From assembly GCA_937919925.1 (NCBI GenBank), contig CALFOT010000076.1, positions 1-64,000 of the forward strand: a DNA stretch of 64,000 nucleotides, in the 5' to 3' direction. The stretch is from an uncultured bacterium (lineage in GTDB: Bacteria > Planctomycetota > UBA1135). Position numbers and translations under genes: made by a program. The notes below the pieces were generated by a model. It worked only from the letters and a program-made list of their open reading frames with translations, did not search any database and was not told where the DNA came from. Every line of letters starts with the position of its first letter. Position 1 is the first letter of the stretch. Shown here in pieces: positions 9,801-18,067 of this stretch.

Positions 9801-10487
9801 GCCTTACTGTGGCGCTATCCCCGTCGGCGTTTGGGTGCGGAAGAAATCCGCGATCAAGCGTTGTATGTAGCCGGCTTACTGAAAGAGGATTTCGGCGGTC
9901 CGTCGGTGAAGCCATATCAACCCGCAGGCCTGTGGAAGGAAGTCGCGATGCTGCAATCCAATACGCGCAACTTCGTGCGCGGCGAAGGCGATCAATTGTG
10001 GCGCCGCAGTCTTTACACTTTTTGGAAACGCGCGGTGCCACCACCTTCGCTGCTCACGTTCGATGCACCCACACGTGAGTTTTGCATCATCACGCGCGGT
10101 ACCACCAACACTCCTTTGCAGGCTTTGGTGTTGTGGAATGATGAGCAGTACGTGGAAGCCGCGCGACAGCTGGCGCAGCGCACCTTAGCGGCAGATGATT
10201 TTGCGCCAACGGATGACAACACCTTGCACGATGCGACGGACAGGTACGTCATCAGCATGTTTCGTCGCTGTACCGGCCGCAACCCAGAAGCCGCCGAGCT
10301 ACTTGTTTTGCGCGAAGCATTGGATGGCTTCCGTCAACGTTTTGAGGCTGCTCCAGACGCCGCCGTCAACTTGCTCAAGGTGGGGGAGAGCATGTTGCCT
10401 GAAGATGCAAACCCCACCCAACTCGCCGCCTGGACCATGCTTGCCAATGCGCTGCTGGCCTTGGATGAAACCATTTCTCATCGTTGA
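6810..10487 (+). CDS. Planctomycete cytochrome protein PSCyt1-DUF1549-DUF1553 with PA14-like insert
   Basis: 1225 aa with signal peptide (about residues 1-28). Residues 50-150 form the PSCyt1 domain with the haem c motif CFLCHG (Cys63, Cys66, His67). A DUF1549 domain follows at about 170-380 (DLTGLPPTPAEL, CARCHDHKFDPI). Residues about 640-790 look like a PA14-type carbohydrate-binding beta domain (LGSDDGLQVFVDGE). The DUF1553 domain occupies about 850-1160 (NRLWEMIFGTGIV, RRLGAEEIRDQ). This family pairs with DUF1501 proteins, as here 27 bp downstream, and is abundant in Planctomycetes and Verrucomicrobia, where it has been linked to periplasmic sugar oxidation without biochemical proof. TAGGAT at 6786 may be the -10 element. 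Confidence 0.92.
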   Translation: MNSASLSVRVALAIAFAALTAVLPIWADSSASVSGMAQLPSSVVAAEEVRYGRDIRPILSDRCFLCHGPDVSTREAELRLDTFDYATADRGGYAAIVPGNLKASELWYRLTTTRKSDAMPPADSKVQPLTDHDKDLIRRWIEQGAKYEPHWAFVAPVRPPLPSVAQQSWPRNALDSFLLAGMESAGLKPSPPADSATLLRRVFLDLTGLPPTPAELDAFLADARPDAYERVVERLLSTEPYVSRYAERLATPWLDAARYADTNGIHMDAGRQMWAWRDWVLRALRDNQPFDQFVVEQLAGDLLADATLEQKVASGFHRNHVMTDEGGAINEEYLVEYAADRTATTGAVFMGLTVQCARCHDHKFDPISQQEYYSLFAYFNSNDEPGLYSQLPDANRAFEPFMQVPTAEQSNQQLELNAALDSLTAEMEQPSAQDAQALETFLDSAPATYGVSWAASEVVSAESTADSSLTILEDRSVLASGANPNKESHTIILRTQQTNLRLLLLEALQDDSFFEGRVGRAPNGNAVLSYLEVEAISLVDARQRQQLHFGWAWADFEQDNEDFDVVNALDPAFHKVWAVDAHHVAGGRNALFLADQPFGFAGGTELRVVLHYQSMYDQHSFGRVRLTPGSLGATGLAALPVADSRWYGTWPYTPTEGEAGYEQIFGPEADAHIDLAKQYPPDAYSWVLVPQVMDGVVNNVLPAGKKVSFAGRRLFVPSARELELSLGSDDGLQVFVDGEMVFENRVDRGAAADQDRVKLSLSAGLHTVVLKIVNTGGIGGLYWQVRPPAEELSGALVWCLAPQGVRVAGANDLAKRVAENWRTQHSPAYREQVAKAAKLQAQLATLTSLIPLTMVMKELEQPRATFVLNRGSYDQPLMDRPVTRGVPAALGKLPAEAPNDRLGLALWLIADENPLLARVTVNRLWEMIFGTGIVRTSADFGLQGAWPSNPELLDWLAVEFREGGWDVKEILKQMVTSNAYRQDSRVRAAAAAVDPQNALLWRYPRRRLGAEEIRDQALYVAGLLKEDFGGPSVKPYQPAGLWKEVAMLQSNTRNFVRGEGDQLWRRSLYTFWKRAVPPPSLLTFDAPTREFCIITRGTTNTPLQALVLWNDEQYVEAARQLAQRTLAADDFAPTDDNTLHDATDRYVISMFRRCTGRNPEAAELLVLREALDGFRQRFEAAPDAAVNLLKVGESMLPEDANPTQLAAWTMLANALLALDETISHR

Positions 10488-10514
10488 GCCGCAAACACAG
10501 AACTTGCTCACCTT

Positions 10515-12029
10515 ATGGCCCCGCAGAATCCTCTAGACCCCTTCCAAGAACGCGAACAGTTCCTCACCCGCCGGCGTTTTTTTGGCAAAGCCGCCGCCTC
10601 GATGGGCCTTGGTTTTGGCGCGTTGGCGATGAACTCTCTGCTCAGCCGCGAGCTTGGCGCACTCGCTGGGCCGTTGCTTGGCGGCCAACCAAATGCAGCT
10701 GCGGGATCCTCCAAACTATTGCTGGGACCGCACTTCAAACCCAAAGCGAAACGCGTTATTTATTTGCACATGGAGGGTGCTCCAAGCCAGCTGGATCTTT
10801 ACGACTACAAGCCAGGTTTGCGTCAACGTTTCAATCAGGATTTGCCTGAATCCATACGCAGTGGCCAACGGTTGACGGGTATGACAAGCGGCCAAACGCG
10901 ATTTCCGGTAGCCCCATCGATTTTTAAATTTTCCCGTCATCAGAATCATCAAGATGGTCTGTGGCTCTCGGAGTTGCTGCCTCACACCGGTTCGGTAGCG
11001 AAGGAAATTTGCATGATCAACTCGATGCACACCGAGGCGATCAATCACGAACCGGCGATTACGTTTTTTCAAACGGGCAATCAGCAACCGGGGCGTCCGA
11101 GTTTTGGCGCATGGGCTTCTTATGGGTTGGGTAGCGCCAACGCCAACTTGCCTACTTTTGTGGTCATGATCACTCAGGGTATCGGCAACATGCAAGCGCT
11201 GTCCGCGCGTTTCTGGGGATCTGGCTTTTTGCCGAGTGAGCATCAGGGTTGCAAGCTACGTTCCGGTAGCGACCCGGTGCTTTTCCTGCGCGATCCAGCA
11301 GGTGTGTCGCGCGAAGACCGCCGTCGGATGCTGGATTTGGTGGGTGAGTTGAACGAACGGGAGTACGAGCGCAGTTTTGATCCGGAAGTGCAAGCGCGGA
11401 TTGCACAATATGAAATGGCGTACCGCATGCAAATGTCGGTGCCCGAGCTCACGGATTTTTCGGATGAAGATGAGGCCACTTTGGAAATGTATGGCCCTGG
11501 AGTACGTACCCCAGGCACTTTTGCCGCCAACTGTTTGATGGCGCGCCGTCTCGCTGAGCGCGGCGTGCGGTTTATTCAGCTCTATATGCGCGGTTGGGAT
11601 CAACATGGCAACTTGCCCAGCGAATTGCGCGCCCAGGCAGGTGCGGTCGATCAAGCGCAAGCGGCGTTGATTAAAGATCTGCAACGCCGTGGCTTGCTTG
11701 ACGACACGCTGGTTCTTTCGGCGGGGGAATTTGGCCGCACGGTTTATAGTCAAGGTCAGCTCACCACCGAAAATTATGGACGTGATCATCATCCCCGCTG
11801 TTTTAGTGTGTGGGCGGCCGGCGGCGGCATGAAGCGCGGTATTGTTTATGGCAAGACCGATGATTTTTCCTACAACATTGTGAAAGATCCAGTGGATGTG
11901 CATGATTTGCACGCAACCTTGTTGCATTGTCTTGGATTTGATCATGAGCGTTTGGGATACCGTAGCCAGGGGCGCGATATGCGCCTGACCGATGTCGCTG
12001 GTAACGTCAACAAGGATTTGCTTGCTTAG
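10515..12029 (+). CDS. DUF1501 family protein, Tat-exported
   Basis: 504 aa. The N-terminus has a twin-arginine signal: [20 protein letters not shown] (about residues 17-36). The rest is the DUF1501 fold, distantly related to the alkaline phosphatase/sulfatase superfamily, with [28 protein letters not shown] and LSAGEFGRT motifs. It is encoded 27 bp after its usual partner, the DUF1549/DUF1553 cytochrome protein, and 2 bp before the DUF2231 fusion gene, so all three are likely one operon. Tat export suggests folding, perhaps with a cofactor, in the cytoplasm before crossing. The physiological substrate is not known. Confidence 0.92.
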   Translation: MAPQNPLDPFQEREQFLTRRRFFGKAAASMGLGFGALAMNSLLSRELGALAGPLLGGQPNAAAGSSKLLLGPHFKPKAKRVIYLHMEGAPSQLDLYDYKPGLRQRFNQDLPESIRSGQRLTGMTSGQTRFPVAPSIFKFSRHQNHQDGLWLSELLPHTGSVAKEICMINSMHTEAINHEPAITFFQTGNQQPGRPSFGAWASYGLGSANANLPTFVVMITQGIGNMQALSARFWGSGFLPSEHQGCKLRSGSDPVLFLRDPAGVSREDRRRMLDLVGELNEREYERSFDPEVQARIAQYEMAYRMQMSVPELTDFSDEDEATLEMYGPGVRTPGTFAANCLMARRLAERGVRFIQLYMRGWDQHGNLPSELRAQAGAVDQAQAALIKDLQRRGLLDDTLVLSAGEFGRTVYSQGQLTTENYGRDHHPRCFSVWAAGGGMKRGIVYGKTDDFSYNIVKDPVDVHDLHATLLHCLGFDHERLGYRSQGRDMRLTDVAGNVNKDLLA

Positions 12030-12031
12030 GA

Positions 12032-13702
12032 TTGCAATACGTGGATAGCTTCTCAGAACTTGTGGCCGTTTTTGGCCGCTCTCACCCACTGCTTTTGCAC
12101 TTGCCGATTGGCATGTTGGTTGGGCTTGGCATGCTGGAATGCGTGGCCGTCATACGCCGCCAAGCCGCAGCCTCACGCCTATTGGTTTTGATTGCCGCCA
12201 GCTCTGCCATTTTGGGTGCGGTGAGCGGTTGGGTGTTGCACTTGGAGCCTGGCTATGCGAGTAGCGAGGTTTTGGAGTGGCATCAGCGGCTGGGTATCGC
12301 CACTGCGGTTGGGGCAACAGTGTGTTTCGCGTTGCGCATGTTCGCCGCCACCAAGTTCTACCGCATGGCGTTGCTCCTTACCTTAGTGGTGATGGCACCA
12401 GCAGGTCATTTTGGTGCCGAAATGACCCACGGCAAAGGTTTTTTACTCGCGCCGCTAGAAGATGCGGAAGCCACTGAAATTCCTGAGTACATCGCCCCAA
12501 TCGCCGAAGATGGGGCTTTGGCGCAGGCAAGTTTTGAACTGCATGTCGCGCCATTGCTCAAAGCGCGCTGCCATAAATGTCATGGGCCGCGTAAGTCCAA
12601 AGGTGATTTACGCCTTGATACAGTCGAGTTCCTGCTTGCCGGTGGCGAAAACGGGCCGGTGATTGCCAGCGTTGCGGAAGGTTCTAACGCGTCTCCACCT
12701 GCTCCGGAAGACAGCGAGATTTTTGCGCGCTTGCTGCTGCCTCTGGAAGATGAAGATCACATGCCGCCAGAGTCTAAGACTCAGTTAACCGCCGCGGAAA
12801 TCGAATTGCTGCGTGCGTGGCTAGTGGCCGCCGCGCCGTTTGAGGGGGAATTTCCACTGGCGGACGGCGCCACTTTGCCTGCACCGCCACAGGCTGACCC
12901 GCCGCCTATAGACCGGGGCCCTGCGGCCGCCGACAGGCCATCATCTGCTCCAGAATCAGCGCTGGCTGCACTGCGCGAACACTTGGTGCATGTGCAACTT
13001 GCGGATCCGGAGTCGGTGGCGCTGTGGATTGATTTTGCAGCCCCAGCAGCCACCATCGATGCTGCAATGGTGGAGGAGCTCTTGACTCCACTGAAGGATT
13101 TCGTCGGCGAGTTATCGTTGGCGCGCACGCACATTCATGATGCTAACCTCGAGCTGATTGGTTCTATGCCGCGCCTCACTCGTCTTGATTTACGTGAAAC
13201 CGCGGTCAGCGATGTTGGTCTGGTGTTTTTGCGCGGCCAGGAATCTTTGCACGAGTTGGTGCTGAGTCGCACGCAGCTAACGGATGATGTGTTAGCCACT
13301 TTATTGGAGTTGCCAGGGCTCACGCGCTTGTGGGTTTGGGATGCCGGGCTCACTACGGAGGGAATTGCAACTTTGCGCCAAGCGTTGCCGCAAGTACATA
13401 TTGACGCTGGCGATTCGGCCAACCGTGCAGCTTTGGAGACCGAAGCCGAGCTTGTTTTCAGCGGAGAAGCTCCGCTCATCGACTCACCGCCAGCGGATTC
13501 CACTCCCCCGGGCGATCTTGCCATCAGCACAAGCGTGGAATTGTTGGTTCCAATCAACAGCGCCTGCCCGGTTACCGGCAAGCCCGTCGATCCGCGTTAT
13601 GCAGTGGTTTTTGAGGGCCGCGTGATTGGGTTTTGCTGTCCCAACTGTCCAAAAACGTTCTGGCAAAATCCGGCAGCATTTCTTGTTACACTTACGGAGT
13701 GA
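12032..13702 (+). CDS. DUF2231 membrane - PSCyt1 haem c - LRR - YHS-like fusion protein
   Basis: 556 aa from a TTG at 12032; a GTG at 12041 is an equal alternative. Residues about 15-140 are a four-helix DUF2231 membrane domain (HPLLLHLPIG). Residues 165-270 are a PSCyt1-type cytochrome domain with CHKCHG (first Cys near 180) and an MPP segment that may supply the methionine ligand. A proline-rich linker leads to leucine-rich repeats (about 355-460; SMPRLTRLDLRETAVSDVGL). The last 45 residues form a YHS/TRASH-like metal-binding module (CPVTGKPVD ... FCCPNCPKTF, Cys511 onward). The start lies 2 bp after DUF1501, so translation is likely coupled. The combination suggests a membrane electron acceptor for the two upstream proteins. 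Confidence 0.85.
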   Translation: MQYVDSFSELVAVFGRSHPLLLHLPIGMLVGLGMLECVAVIRRQAAASRLLVLIAASSAILGAVSGWVLHLEPGYASSEVLEWHQRLGIATAVGATVCFALRMFAATKFYRMALLLTLVVMAPAGHFGAEMTHGKGFLLAPLEDAEATEIPEYIAPIAEDGALAQASFELHVAPLLKARCHKCHGPRKSKGDLRLDTVEFLLAGGENGPVIASVAEGSNASPPAPEDSEIFARLLLPLEDEDHMPPESKTQLTAAEIELLRAWLVAAAPFEGEFPLADGATLPAPPQADPPPIDRGPAAADRPSSAPESALAALREHLVHVQLADPESVALWIDFAAPAATIDAAMVEELLTPLKDFVGELSLARTHIHDANLELIGSMPRLTRLDLRETAVSDVGLVFLRGQESLHELVLSRTQLTDDVLATLLELPGLTRLWVWDAGLTTEGIATLRQALPQVHIDAGDSANRAALETEAELVFSGEAPLIDSPPADSTPPGDLAISTSVELLVPINSACPVTGKPVDPRYAVVFEGRVIGFCCPNCPKTFWQNPAAFLVTLTE

Positions 13703-13732
13703 GATTCACTCTCATTTTCCCACTTCCAACTG

Positions 13733-14101
13733 ATGGCATTAATCCTACTCGTAGATGATCTTCCGGACACAATCCAAGCGCTGCAAAGAGTTCTTATGGC
13801 TCATGGTCATGAAGTGCTGAGCGCGGCAGATGGAGTCGAGGCACTGCAGCAATTGCAAAAGCACTCGATTGATATCATGATTTTGGATATCCACCTGCCG
13901 AATAAAGATGGAATCGAAGTCCTTCGCGAGGTACGCAGGTTAGCTTTGCCAACTAAAATTATTGCGATGTTCGGCGGCGGGATTGCTGCGGACTTTGGCA
14001 TTTTGGAAATCGCAAAAAGTCTTGGCGCCATTGCCACCCTGCAAAAACCTTTCGGCATGCAGGATTTGATGCAAATTGTTAACCCTCTGGTGCAGGCCTA
14101 A
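13733..14101 (+). CDS. Stand-alone CheY-like receiver domain protein, atypical switch residue
   Basis: 122 aa, a single response-regulator receiver domain. The acidic pair is present in LLVDD (residues 5-9), the phospho-acceptor is Asp52 in ILDIHLPNKDG, and the conserved lysine is Lys105 in LQKPF. The Thr/Ser switch position, normally in a IIALTA-like motif, is Phe80 in IIAMFGGG. Phosphorylation-dependent switching may therefore be altered. No output domain and no adjacent histidine kinase are present. The gene starts 30 bp after the DUF2231 fusion gene, so read-through is possible. Its 3' end overlaps the convergent DUF1801 gene by 23 bp. Confidence 0.88.
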   Translation: MALILLVDDLPDTIQALQRVLMAHGHEVLSAADGVEALQQLQKHSIDIMILDIHLPNKDGIEVLREVRRLALPTKIIAMFGGGIAADFGILEIAKSLGAIATLQKPFGMQDLMQIVNPLVQA

Positions 14102-14531
14102 AGCTTTTTTCGTAGAGGGCAATCCAAGCTTCGGGGGTGATTTTGGCCACCAGTGCGCCTACCAGTTCATAGGGTATGGAGCCCATTTTTTTGAAGCGAA
14201 TGCAGCCTTTGCCCATATCGAGCTTGGTTTGAGCATGGAGCGGCCACTGCTTTTGAAACCACGCTAACAGTTTGGGATCCGCGTAGATGCCCATGTGATG
14301 GAGGGCAATGAAGTTTTTCTGCGAAGCCAAGGAAATAAAAGGCAATGGAAGTTTCGGATTGCAGTGGTAGCCGGCAGGGTAGAGAGTATGAGGTACCACA
14401 AAGGAAGGCATTTTGTAGTTGATGACTTCTTCAAATCCAGGCGGTAAATTCGTGTGAATGACCGCCAGTAATTTTTGCATGGCATCTTTGCGATCGTCAG
14501 GGAGGGCGTCGAGGTAATCGTTGACGTTCAT
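14079..14531 (-). CDS. DUF1801 domain protein (YdhG/YjhX-like)
   Basis: 150 aa from the ATG at 14529-14531. The start VNDYLDALPDDRKD followed by LPPGFEEVINYKMPSF is characteristic of DUF1801, a small alpha/beta domain of the YdhG family with a proposed iron-chaperone-like fold. Two more family segments, KNFIALHHMGIY and GKGCIRFKKM, are present. The open frame extends upstream to an ATG at 14582, but a perfect TATAAT (minus strand 14579-14574) sits inside that extension. Transcription would then start after it, so the shorter protein is preferred. The function is unknown. It is convergent with the receiver gene, with a 23-bp overlap. Confidence 0.85.
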   Translation of the reverse strand: MNVNDYLDALPDDRKDAMQKLLAVIHTNLPPGFEEVINYKMPSFVVPHTLYPAGYHCNPKLPLPFISLASQKNFIALHHMGIYADPKLLAWFQKQWPLHAQTKLDMGKGCIRFKKMGSIPYELVGALVAKITPEAWIALYEKSFRPAPEG

Positions 14532-14573
14532 GAGCGTGGCTGCTTCGAGATGAGCGTGGAAAAACGCTGCTGA

Positions 14574-14579
14574 ATTATA
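14574..14579 (-). promoter_or_regulatory. -10 promoter hexamer of the DUF1801 gene
   Basis: Read on the minus strand this is TATAAT, the consensus sigma-70 -10. The predicted transcript start near 14567 leaves a leader of about 36 nt before ATG 14531 and excludes the upstream ATG at 14582. Confidence 0.5.
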
Positions 14580-14620
14580 CATCTAGGGTCCGCGTGCCTG
14601 GAGCCAACGCCGGAAACGTT

Positions 14621-14626
14621 TAGACT
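14621..14626 (+). promoter_or_regulatory. -10 hexamer for a leaderless NHL lipoprotein transcript
   Basis: TAGACT ends 5 nt before the ATG at 14632 and no Shine-Dalgarno sequence is present. The spacing would place the transcript start at or next to the start codon. Confidence 0.4.
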
Positions 14627-14631
14627 GAGTC

Positions 14632-15621
14632 ATGCGCTTTGCTGTCCTGTGCTTGTTGGCCGTCTTTCTGGGCTGTGCCACTCAGATTTTGCCGGAATCA
14701 TGGCCGCGTCTCGGCCGCCCTGGAGCCTTGTTTGTGTGGGATGAAAATTGGGTCCACGATCCGATCCAACAAAACTTGGGTAACACCCATGGCGGCATGG
14801 CGGTCGATCGCAGGGGGCGCATTTTTGCGAGTCGCGATACCGCACCAGCGGTGCTCATTTTTGATCAGCGAGGTCGATTGCTAGAGTCCTGGGGCGATGA
14901 TCTCGGCGGCGGTCTGCACGGCCTGTGTTTGGTGGAGGAGGATGGCCAGGAATTCCTTTATCTGGCGCACACCGCACGTCACCAAGTGTTGAAAACGACC
15001 CTCGCCGGGGAGATTCTCTGGACATTGGATTTGCCAGAAGGCTCGGGCATCTACACCGCGGCGTCGGAATATCATCCTACCTCGATTGCTGTTGCCGCCG
15101 ACGGCCGCCTGTTTGTTGCCGATGGCTATGGCAAAGGTTACATTCACCGTTTTAGTGCTAGTCGGGAGTATCTAGGGAGCTTTGGCGGTCCTGGAGAAGG
15201 GGATGGGCAGTTCCATACGCCGCATGGAGTGGCGGTACAAGAAAGTGGCAATCGCGCGCGCCTTTTGGTTGCCGATCGCGAAAACAATCGCGTGCAAACC
15301 TTTGATTTGGAGGGCAACTTCCTGTCGGTGCTGGCGGTGGATTTTCGTCGTCCTTGTGGTGTCGCGATTGGGCACGACGGCCGCTTGGCCATCCCAGAGC
15401 TCGCTGGCCGCGTGAGCTTGCTCGATGCGCAAGATGGCCTACTGGCACGCCTTGGAGAGAATAGTGAAAGCTCGCAATGGGCTCAGAATGGATTGTCGCG
15501 GGAATTTTGGCGTAAGGGCATTTTTATTAGTCCGCATGGTGCTGCCTTTGATCAACGCGGCAATCTTTATGTACAAGATTGGCTTGCTGCTGGTCGCTTC
15601 ACCCGCTTGGTGCGCCAATAG
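14632..15621 (+). CDS. NHL-repeat six-bladed beta-propeller lipoprotein
   Basis: 329 aa. The signal sequence ends in the lipobox VFLGCATQ (Cys15), so the protein is probably lipid-anchored in the periplasm or outer membrane. The mature part has NHL-type propeller blades, for example HPTSIAVAADGRLFVADGY, FHTPHGVAVQESGNRARLL and ISPHGAAFDQRGNLYVQDW. The pattern resembles propellers related to peptidyl-alpha-hydroxyglycine alpha-amidating lyase, but catalytic metal ligands cannot be assigned with confidence. It is a monocistronic or first gene with the DUF454 gene 48 bp downstream. Confidence 0.85.
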   Translation: MRFAVLCLLAVFLGCATQILPESWPRLGRPGALFVWDENWVHDPIQQNLGNTHGGMAVDRRGRIFASRDTAPAVLIFDQRGRLLESWGDDLGGGLHGLCLVEEDGQEFLYLAHTARHQVLKTTLAGEILWTLDLPEGSGIYTAASEYHPTSIAVAADGRLFVADGYGKGYIHRFSASREYLGSFGGPGEGDGQFHTPHGVAVQESGNRARLLVADRENNRVQTFDLEGNFLSVLAVDFRRPCGVAIGHDGRLAIPELAGRVSLLDAQDGLLARLGENSESSQWAQNGLSREFWRKGIFISPHGAAFDQRGNLYVQDWLAAGRFTRLVRQ

Positions 15622-15669
15622 GCGGATGGCAGCGGCGCTGATTTCAAAAAGGCAGTAAACTCTCGCTGC

Positions 15670-16062
15670 ATGAAGGCGCGCCCCAACACAAAATTCGTGC
15701 GACACCTACTGTTCGTCGCCGGGCTGCTGTGTTCCTTACTTGCCATCCTGGGCTTTTTGCTGCCACTTTTGCCCGGCACGCCCTTTTTGATTTTGGCGGT
15801 GGCTTGTTTTTCCCGCAGTTCCGAAAAAGCTCATCGTTGGATTCTCGGCTTACCTGGAGTGGGACCGATTTTGGTTGCCTGGGAGCGGGATGGCTCGATT
15901 CCATTGCGGGCAAAAATTCTTGCCACGCTGATGATTGTGCTGAGCACTCTCTATCCACTCTTTTTCGAGGGGTTGCCGTTGATCCTCCGCGGCGTGGCAG
16001 GCAGCGCCTGTTTGCTATTACTGCTGTATATTTGGACGCGCACCACCAGAAGCCGCTCCTAG
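15670..16062 (+). CDS. DUF454 (YbaN family) inner membrane protein
   Basis: 130 aa with three or four hydrophobic segments (about 10-30, 34-48, 82-98, 105-122). The motif LGFLLPLLPGTPFLILAVACF followed by the SSEKAHRW-type loop is diagnostic of the DUF454/YbaN family, small inner membrane proteins of unknown function. TAAACT at 15656-15661, 8 nt before the ATG, is a possible leaderless -10. It follows the NHL gene by 48 bp and converges on the DUF885 gene, leaving 59 bp without a clear terminator. Confidence 0.88.
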   Translation: MKARPNTKFVRHLLFVAGLLCSLLAILGFLLPLLPGTPFLILAVACFSRSSEKAHRWILGLPGVGPILVAWERDGSIPLRAKILATLMIVLSTLYPLFFEGLPLILRGVAGSACLLLLLYIWTRTTRSRS

Positions 16063-16121
16063 GAATCACCTGCACTGCCACGCGCGGTGGTTGCGAGTGC
16101 GCGGCTAAGGAGATCTCCGCT

Positions 16122-17828
16122 TTATTCGTAAAATCGCCAACTGACTGGGAAGTCTTTCGGCAGCTCAGTACCTTTGAGTGCCGCGCGTATATATTCCACT
16201 GGAATCGAGTTCTCGCGCAAAACCGCATCGTGAAAATCCCGTTCGCTCCAACCTTGGCCACCCACTAAATCGCTATGCAGCGCCTTCAGTTGCAAGCCAC
16301 CGAGCATGTAGGCGGCTTGATAGAGAGGGCCATAACCACCTTGAATGGAACGGCGCACCTCGGCGGCGGCATTGCGACGCTCGTGGCCAACATTCTCCAC
16401 CAAGAAATCCACACACTCTTCTGCACTCCACTTGCCAAGATGAAAATTCAATGAAAACATGATGCGCGCGCAGCGGTGTGTACGCCAAAATAGCATGCCG
16501 ATGCGATCCTCCGGAGTTTCTGGAAAATCCAAATCCCACAAGCGCATTTCCCAATAAAGAGCCCAGCCCTCTACCAAAAACGGAGTGTAGAACACGCTGC
16601 GCTGCGGATTCCAGCGCTCTGCCATATAACCTTGCAGATGATGGCCTGGAATTAACTCATGTTGCACTGTGGCCCGCGAGTAGTGATAGTTATTGCCACG
16701 CATTGTCATCAACTTGGCTTCCTGTGACATGCCCTCGGTAGGGTAAGAAATCGAAATGACCTCGCCGCCGGTGAAGTATGGCGAAAATTTCTGCCGCTCG
16801 GGAGTCATCATTTCCATGCGCCAACTCTCCTTGGCCAACTCTGGAATCGTAATCAATTCGCGCGCTTCGAGAAAGGCGACGGCCTCCTCAGCAAGTTGTG
16901 CAATCATGTGTGGTTGCCCCCCAGGCTCCGGATGGGCTGCTTTGACGCGTTCTTGCGCGGCGCGCCAATCGCCCTCGAGTCCCATTGCATCCGCAGCCTT
17001 TGCTCGTTCCGTCATACACCAAGCGTATTCTTTTTCGGCTATCGCAAGCAACTCTTCTGGAGTGTAAGCAATGCGTTCAAAAGCAAGTTCTGCAAGCAGG
17101 GCATCGCGCCCAATCGGGTGGCCAATCAAACGATCCGGGTCATTTGGATCAATGCCGCCGAGGTCTTTGCTGAGAAAACTTGAATAGTCTGTGAGAGCCT
17201 GATCCAGTTCCCCCCACGGTGCCGAGCACCACCAAGTGAATTGTGGATCGTAACCGTCGCGATACTTCACCCATTTTTGCATGGCACGATGTAAGTCATC
17301 CACTTGGCGGCTTACTTGTTGGGCGACGGTTGGCGTGAGTTCGGTTGCTAGTTCTTTCAAGGAAACCCGCGCCGTTGCAACGGCTTCCACCGCCGCGGCG
17401 AGCACCACGGCGGTAGCGCGCGTATCAATCTCTTGTCGGTGCGCTTTGGCTTGCAGCAAATCCACCAGTGGAGCGGCGAAGGGAATCAGATGGGCGTGCT
17501 CTTCGGTGCGCTGTTGCTCGATTACCGCCGCGGCTAAATCGTGCTGCACCAGGTTGCGCAGTAAATGCCAATCCACTTTAGAACGTGCATCGCATGCCGC
17601 GTAGTTGACAGCATCTAAAGCAACCAGCCAATCCGTTTGCAGTTGCTGTTTGCGAGTTGCTCCTTCTGCGGAAAGAGGAAACGACCACAAGCGGTCAAGC
17701 GTTGCGCGGTCCGCTTGGTACTGGGCAATTAACTCAGTCGTGGTGGCCTGGACATGTGGTGCTTGGGCCGCCATCACGTTGGCGGTGAGAGTGACTGGCA
17801 GCAGGAGCAACAGGAAGGCAGCGCGCAT
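16122..17828 (-). CDS. DUF885 family metallopeptidase-like exported protein
   Basis: 568 aa with an N-terminal signal peptide (residues 1-20, cut near VMAAQA). The zinc-site motif HELIPGHHLQGY (about residues 385-396) identifies the DUF885 family, a group structurally related to gluzincin peptidases (HExxH replaced by HExxPGH). Downstream Glu in LVEGWALYWEMRL probably supplies the third zinc ligand. Length is normal for the family. The start ATG (17826-17828) is preceded by TAAGCT at 6 nt, a leaderless-type promoter. The likely role is peptide degradation in the periplasm; the substrate is unknown. Confidence 0.9.
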   Translation of the reverse strand: MRAAFLLLLLPVTLTANVMAAQAPHVQATTTELIAQYQADRATLDRLWSFPLSAEGATRKQQLQTDWLVALDAVNYAACDARSKVDWHLLRNLVQHDLAAAVIEQQRTEEHAHLIPFAAPLVDLLQAKAHRQEIDTRATAVVLAAAVEAVATARVSLKELATELTPTVAQQVSRQVDDLHRAMQKWVKYRDGYDPQFTWWCSAPWGELDQALTDYSSFLSKDLGGIDPNDPDRLIGHPIGRDALLAELAFERIAYTPEELLAIAEKEYAWCMTERAKAADAMGLEGDWRAAQERVKAAHPEPGGQPHMIAQLAEEAVAFLEARELITIPELAKESWRMEMMTPERQKFSPYFTGGEVISISYPTEGMSQEAKLMTMRGNNYHYSRATVQHELIPGHHLQGYMAERWNPQRSVFYTPFLVEGWALYWEMRLWDLDFPETPEDRIGMLFWRTHRCARIMFSLNFHLGKWSAEECVDFLVENVGHERRNAAAEVRRSIQGGYGPLYQAAYMLGGLQLKALHSDLVGGQGWSERDFHDAVLRENSIPVEYIRAALKGTELPKDFPVSWRFYE

Positions 17829-17834
17829 GGCAGG

Positions 17835-17866
17835 AGCTTAGCAAGGCGTCGGCATGGCGTCGGCAT
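17835..17866 (-). promoter_or_regulatory. Leaderless -10 of the DUF885 gene with an 11-bp tandem repeat upstream
   Basis: On the minus strand TAAGCT (17840-17835) ends 6 nt before the ATG. Immediately upstream an 11-bp unit, GGCGTCGGCAT on the plus strand, is repeated twice in tandem (17845-17866) with a partial third copy, covering the -35 region. Confidence 0.4.
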
Positions 17867-17948
17867 GGCGCACGATGTTGGTTATCCGCAATCCGGCTTT
17901 CCTAACCAAGCTGGCTATAGTGCGTCGGACATCTCGGCTATCCGCTAT

Positions 17949-18050
17949 AAACCCGTTCGAAAAAACGGTTTAGAGTCTTCTGCATGGCATGCGAAAAGCC
18001 CCCCCAAACACCGGTTCAAGGGTTCTTGCAATTCAGACGATAAGCGTCTG
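17949..18050 (+). promoter_or_regulatory. 5' leader of the EAL-CZB gene with two hairpins
   Basis: Two stem-loops can be drawn. The first spans 17949-17971 (AAACCCGTT pairing with AACGGTTT around a CGAAAA loop, one bulged C). The second spans 18034-18050 (CAGACG/CGTCTG, 5-nt loop), ending 17 nt before the GTG start. Possible -10 hexamers (TATAGT near 17924) lie upstream. The first stem loosely resembles part of the GEMM c-di-GMP aptamer, but the rest of that consensus is missing. Confidence 0.3.
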
Positions 18051-18067
18051 GAGCTCCATCAACCATT

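Noticed and set aside
11256..12089. 277-codon minus-strand frame opposite DUF1501
   Set aside because: Antisense shadow of a well-supported Tat-exported DUF1501 gene; no family features.
17949..18050. GEMM c-di-GMP riboswitch before the EAL-CZB gene
   Set aside because: One stem with a GAAA-containing loop is similar, but the conserved GACGCAAAGCC linker and the second receptor stem are missing, so it is only listed as a structured leader.
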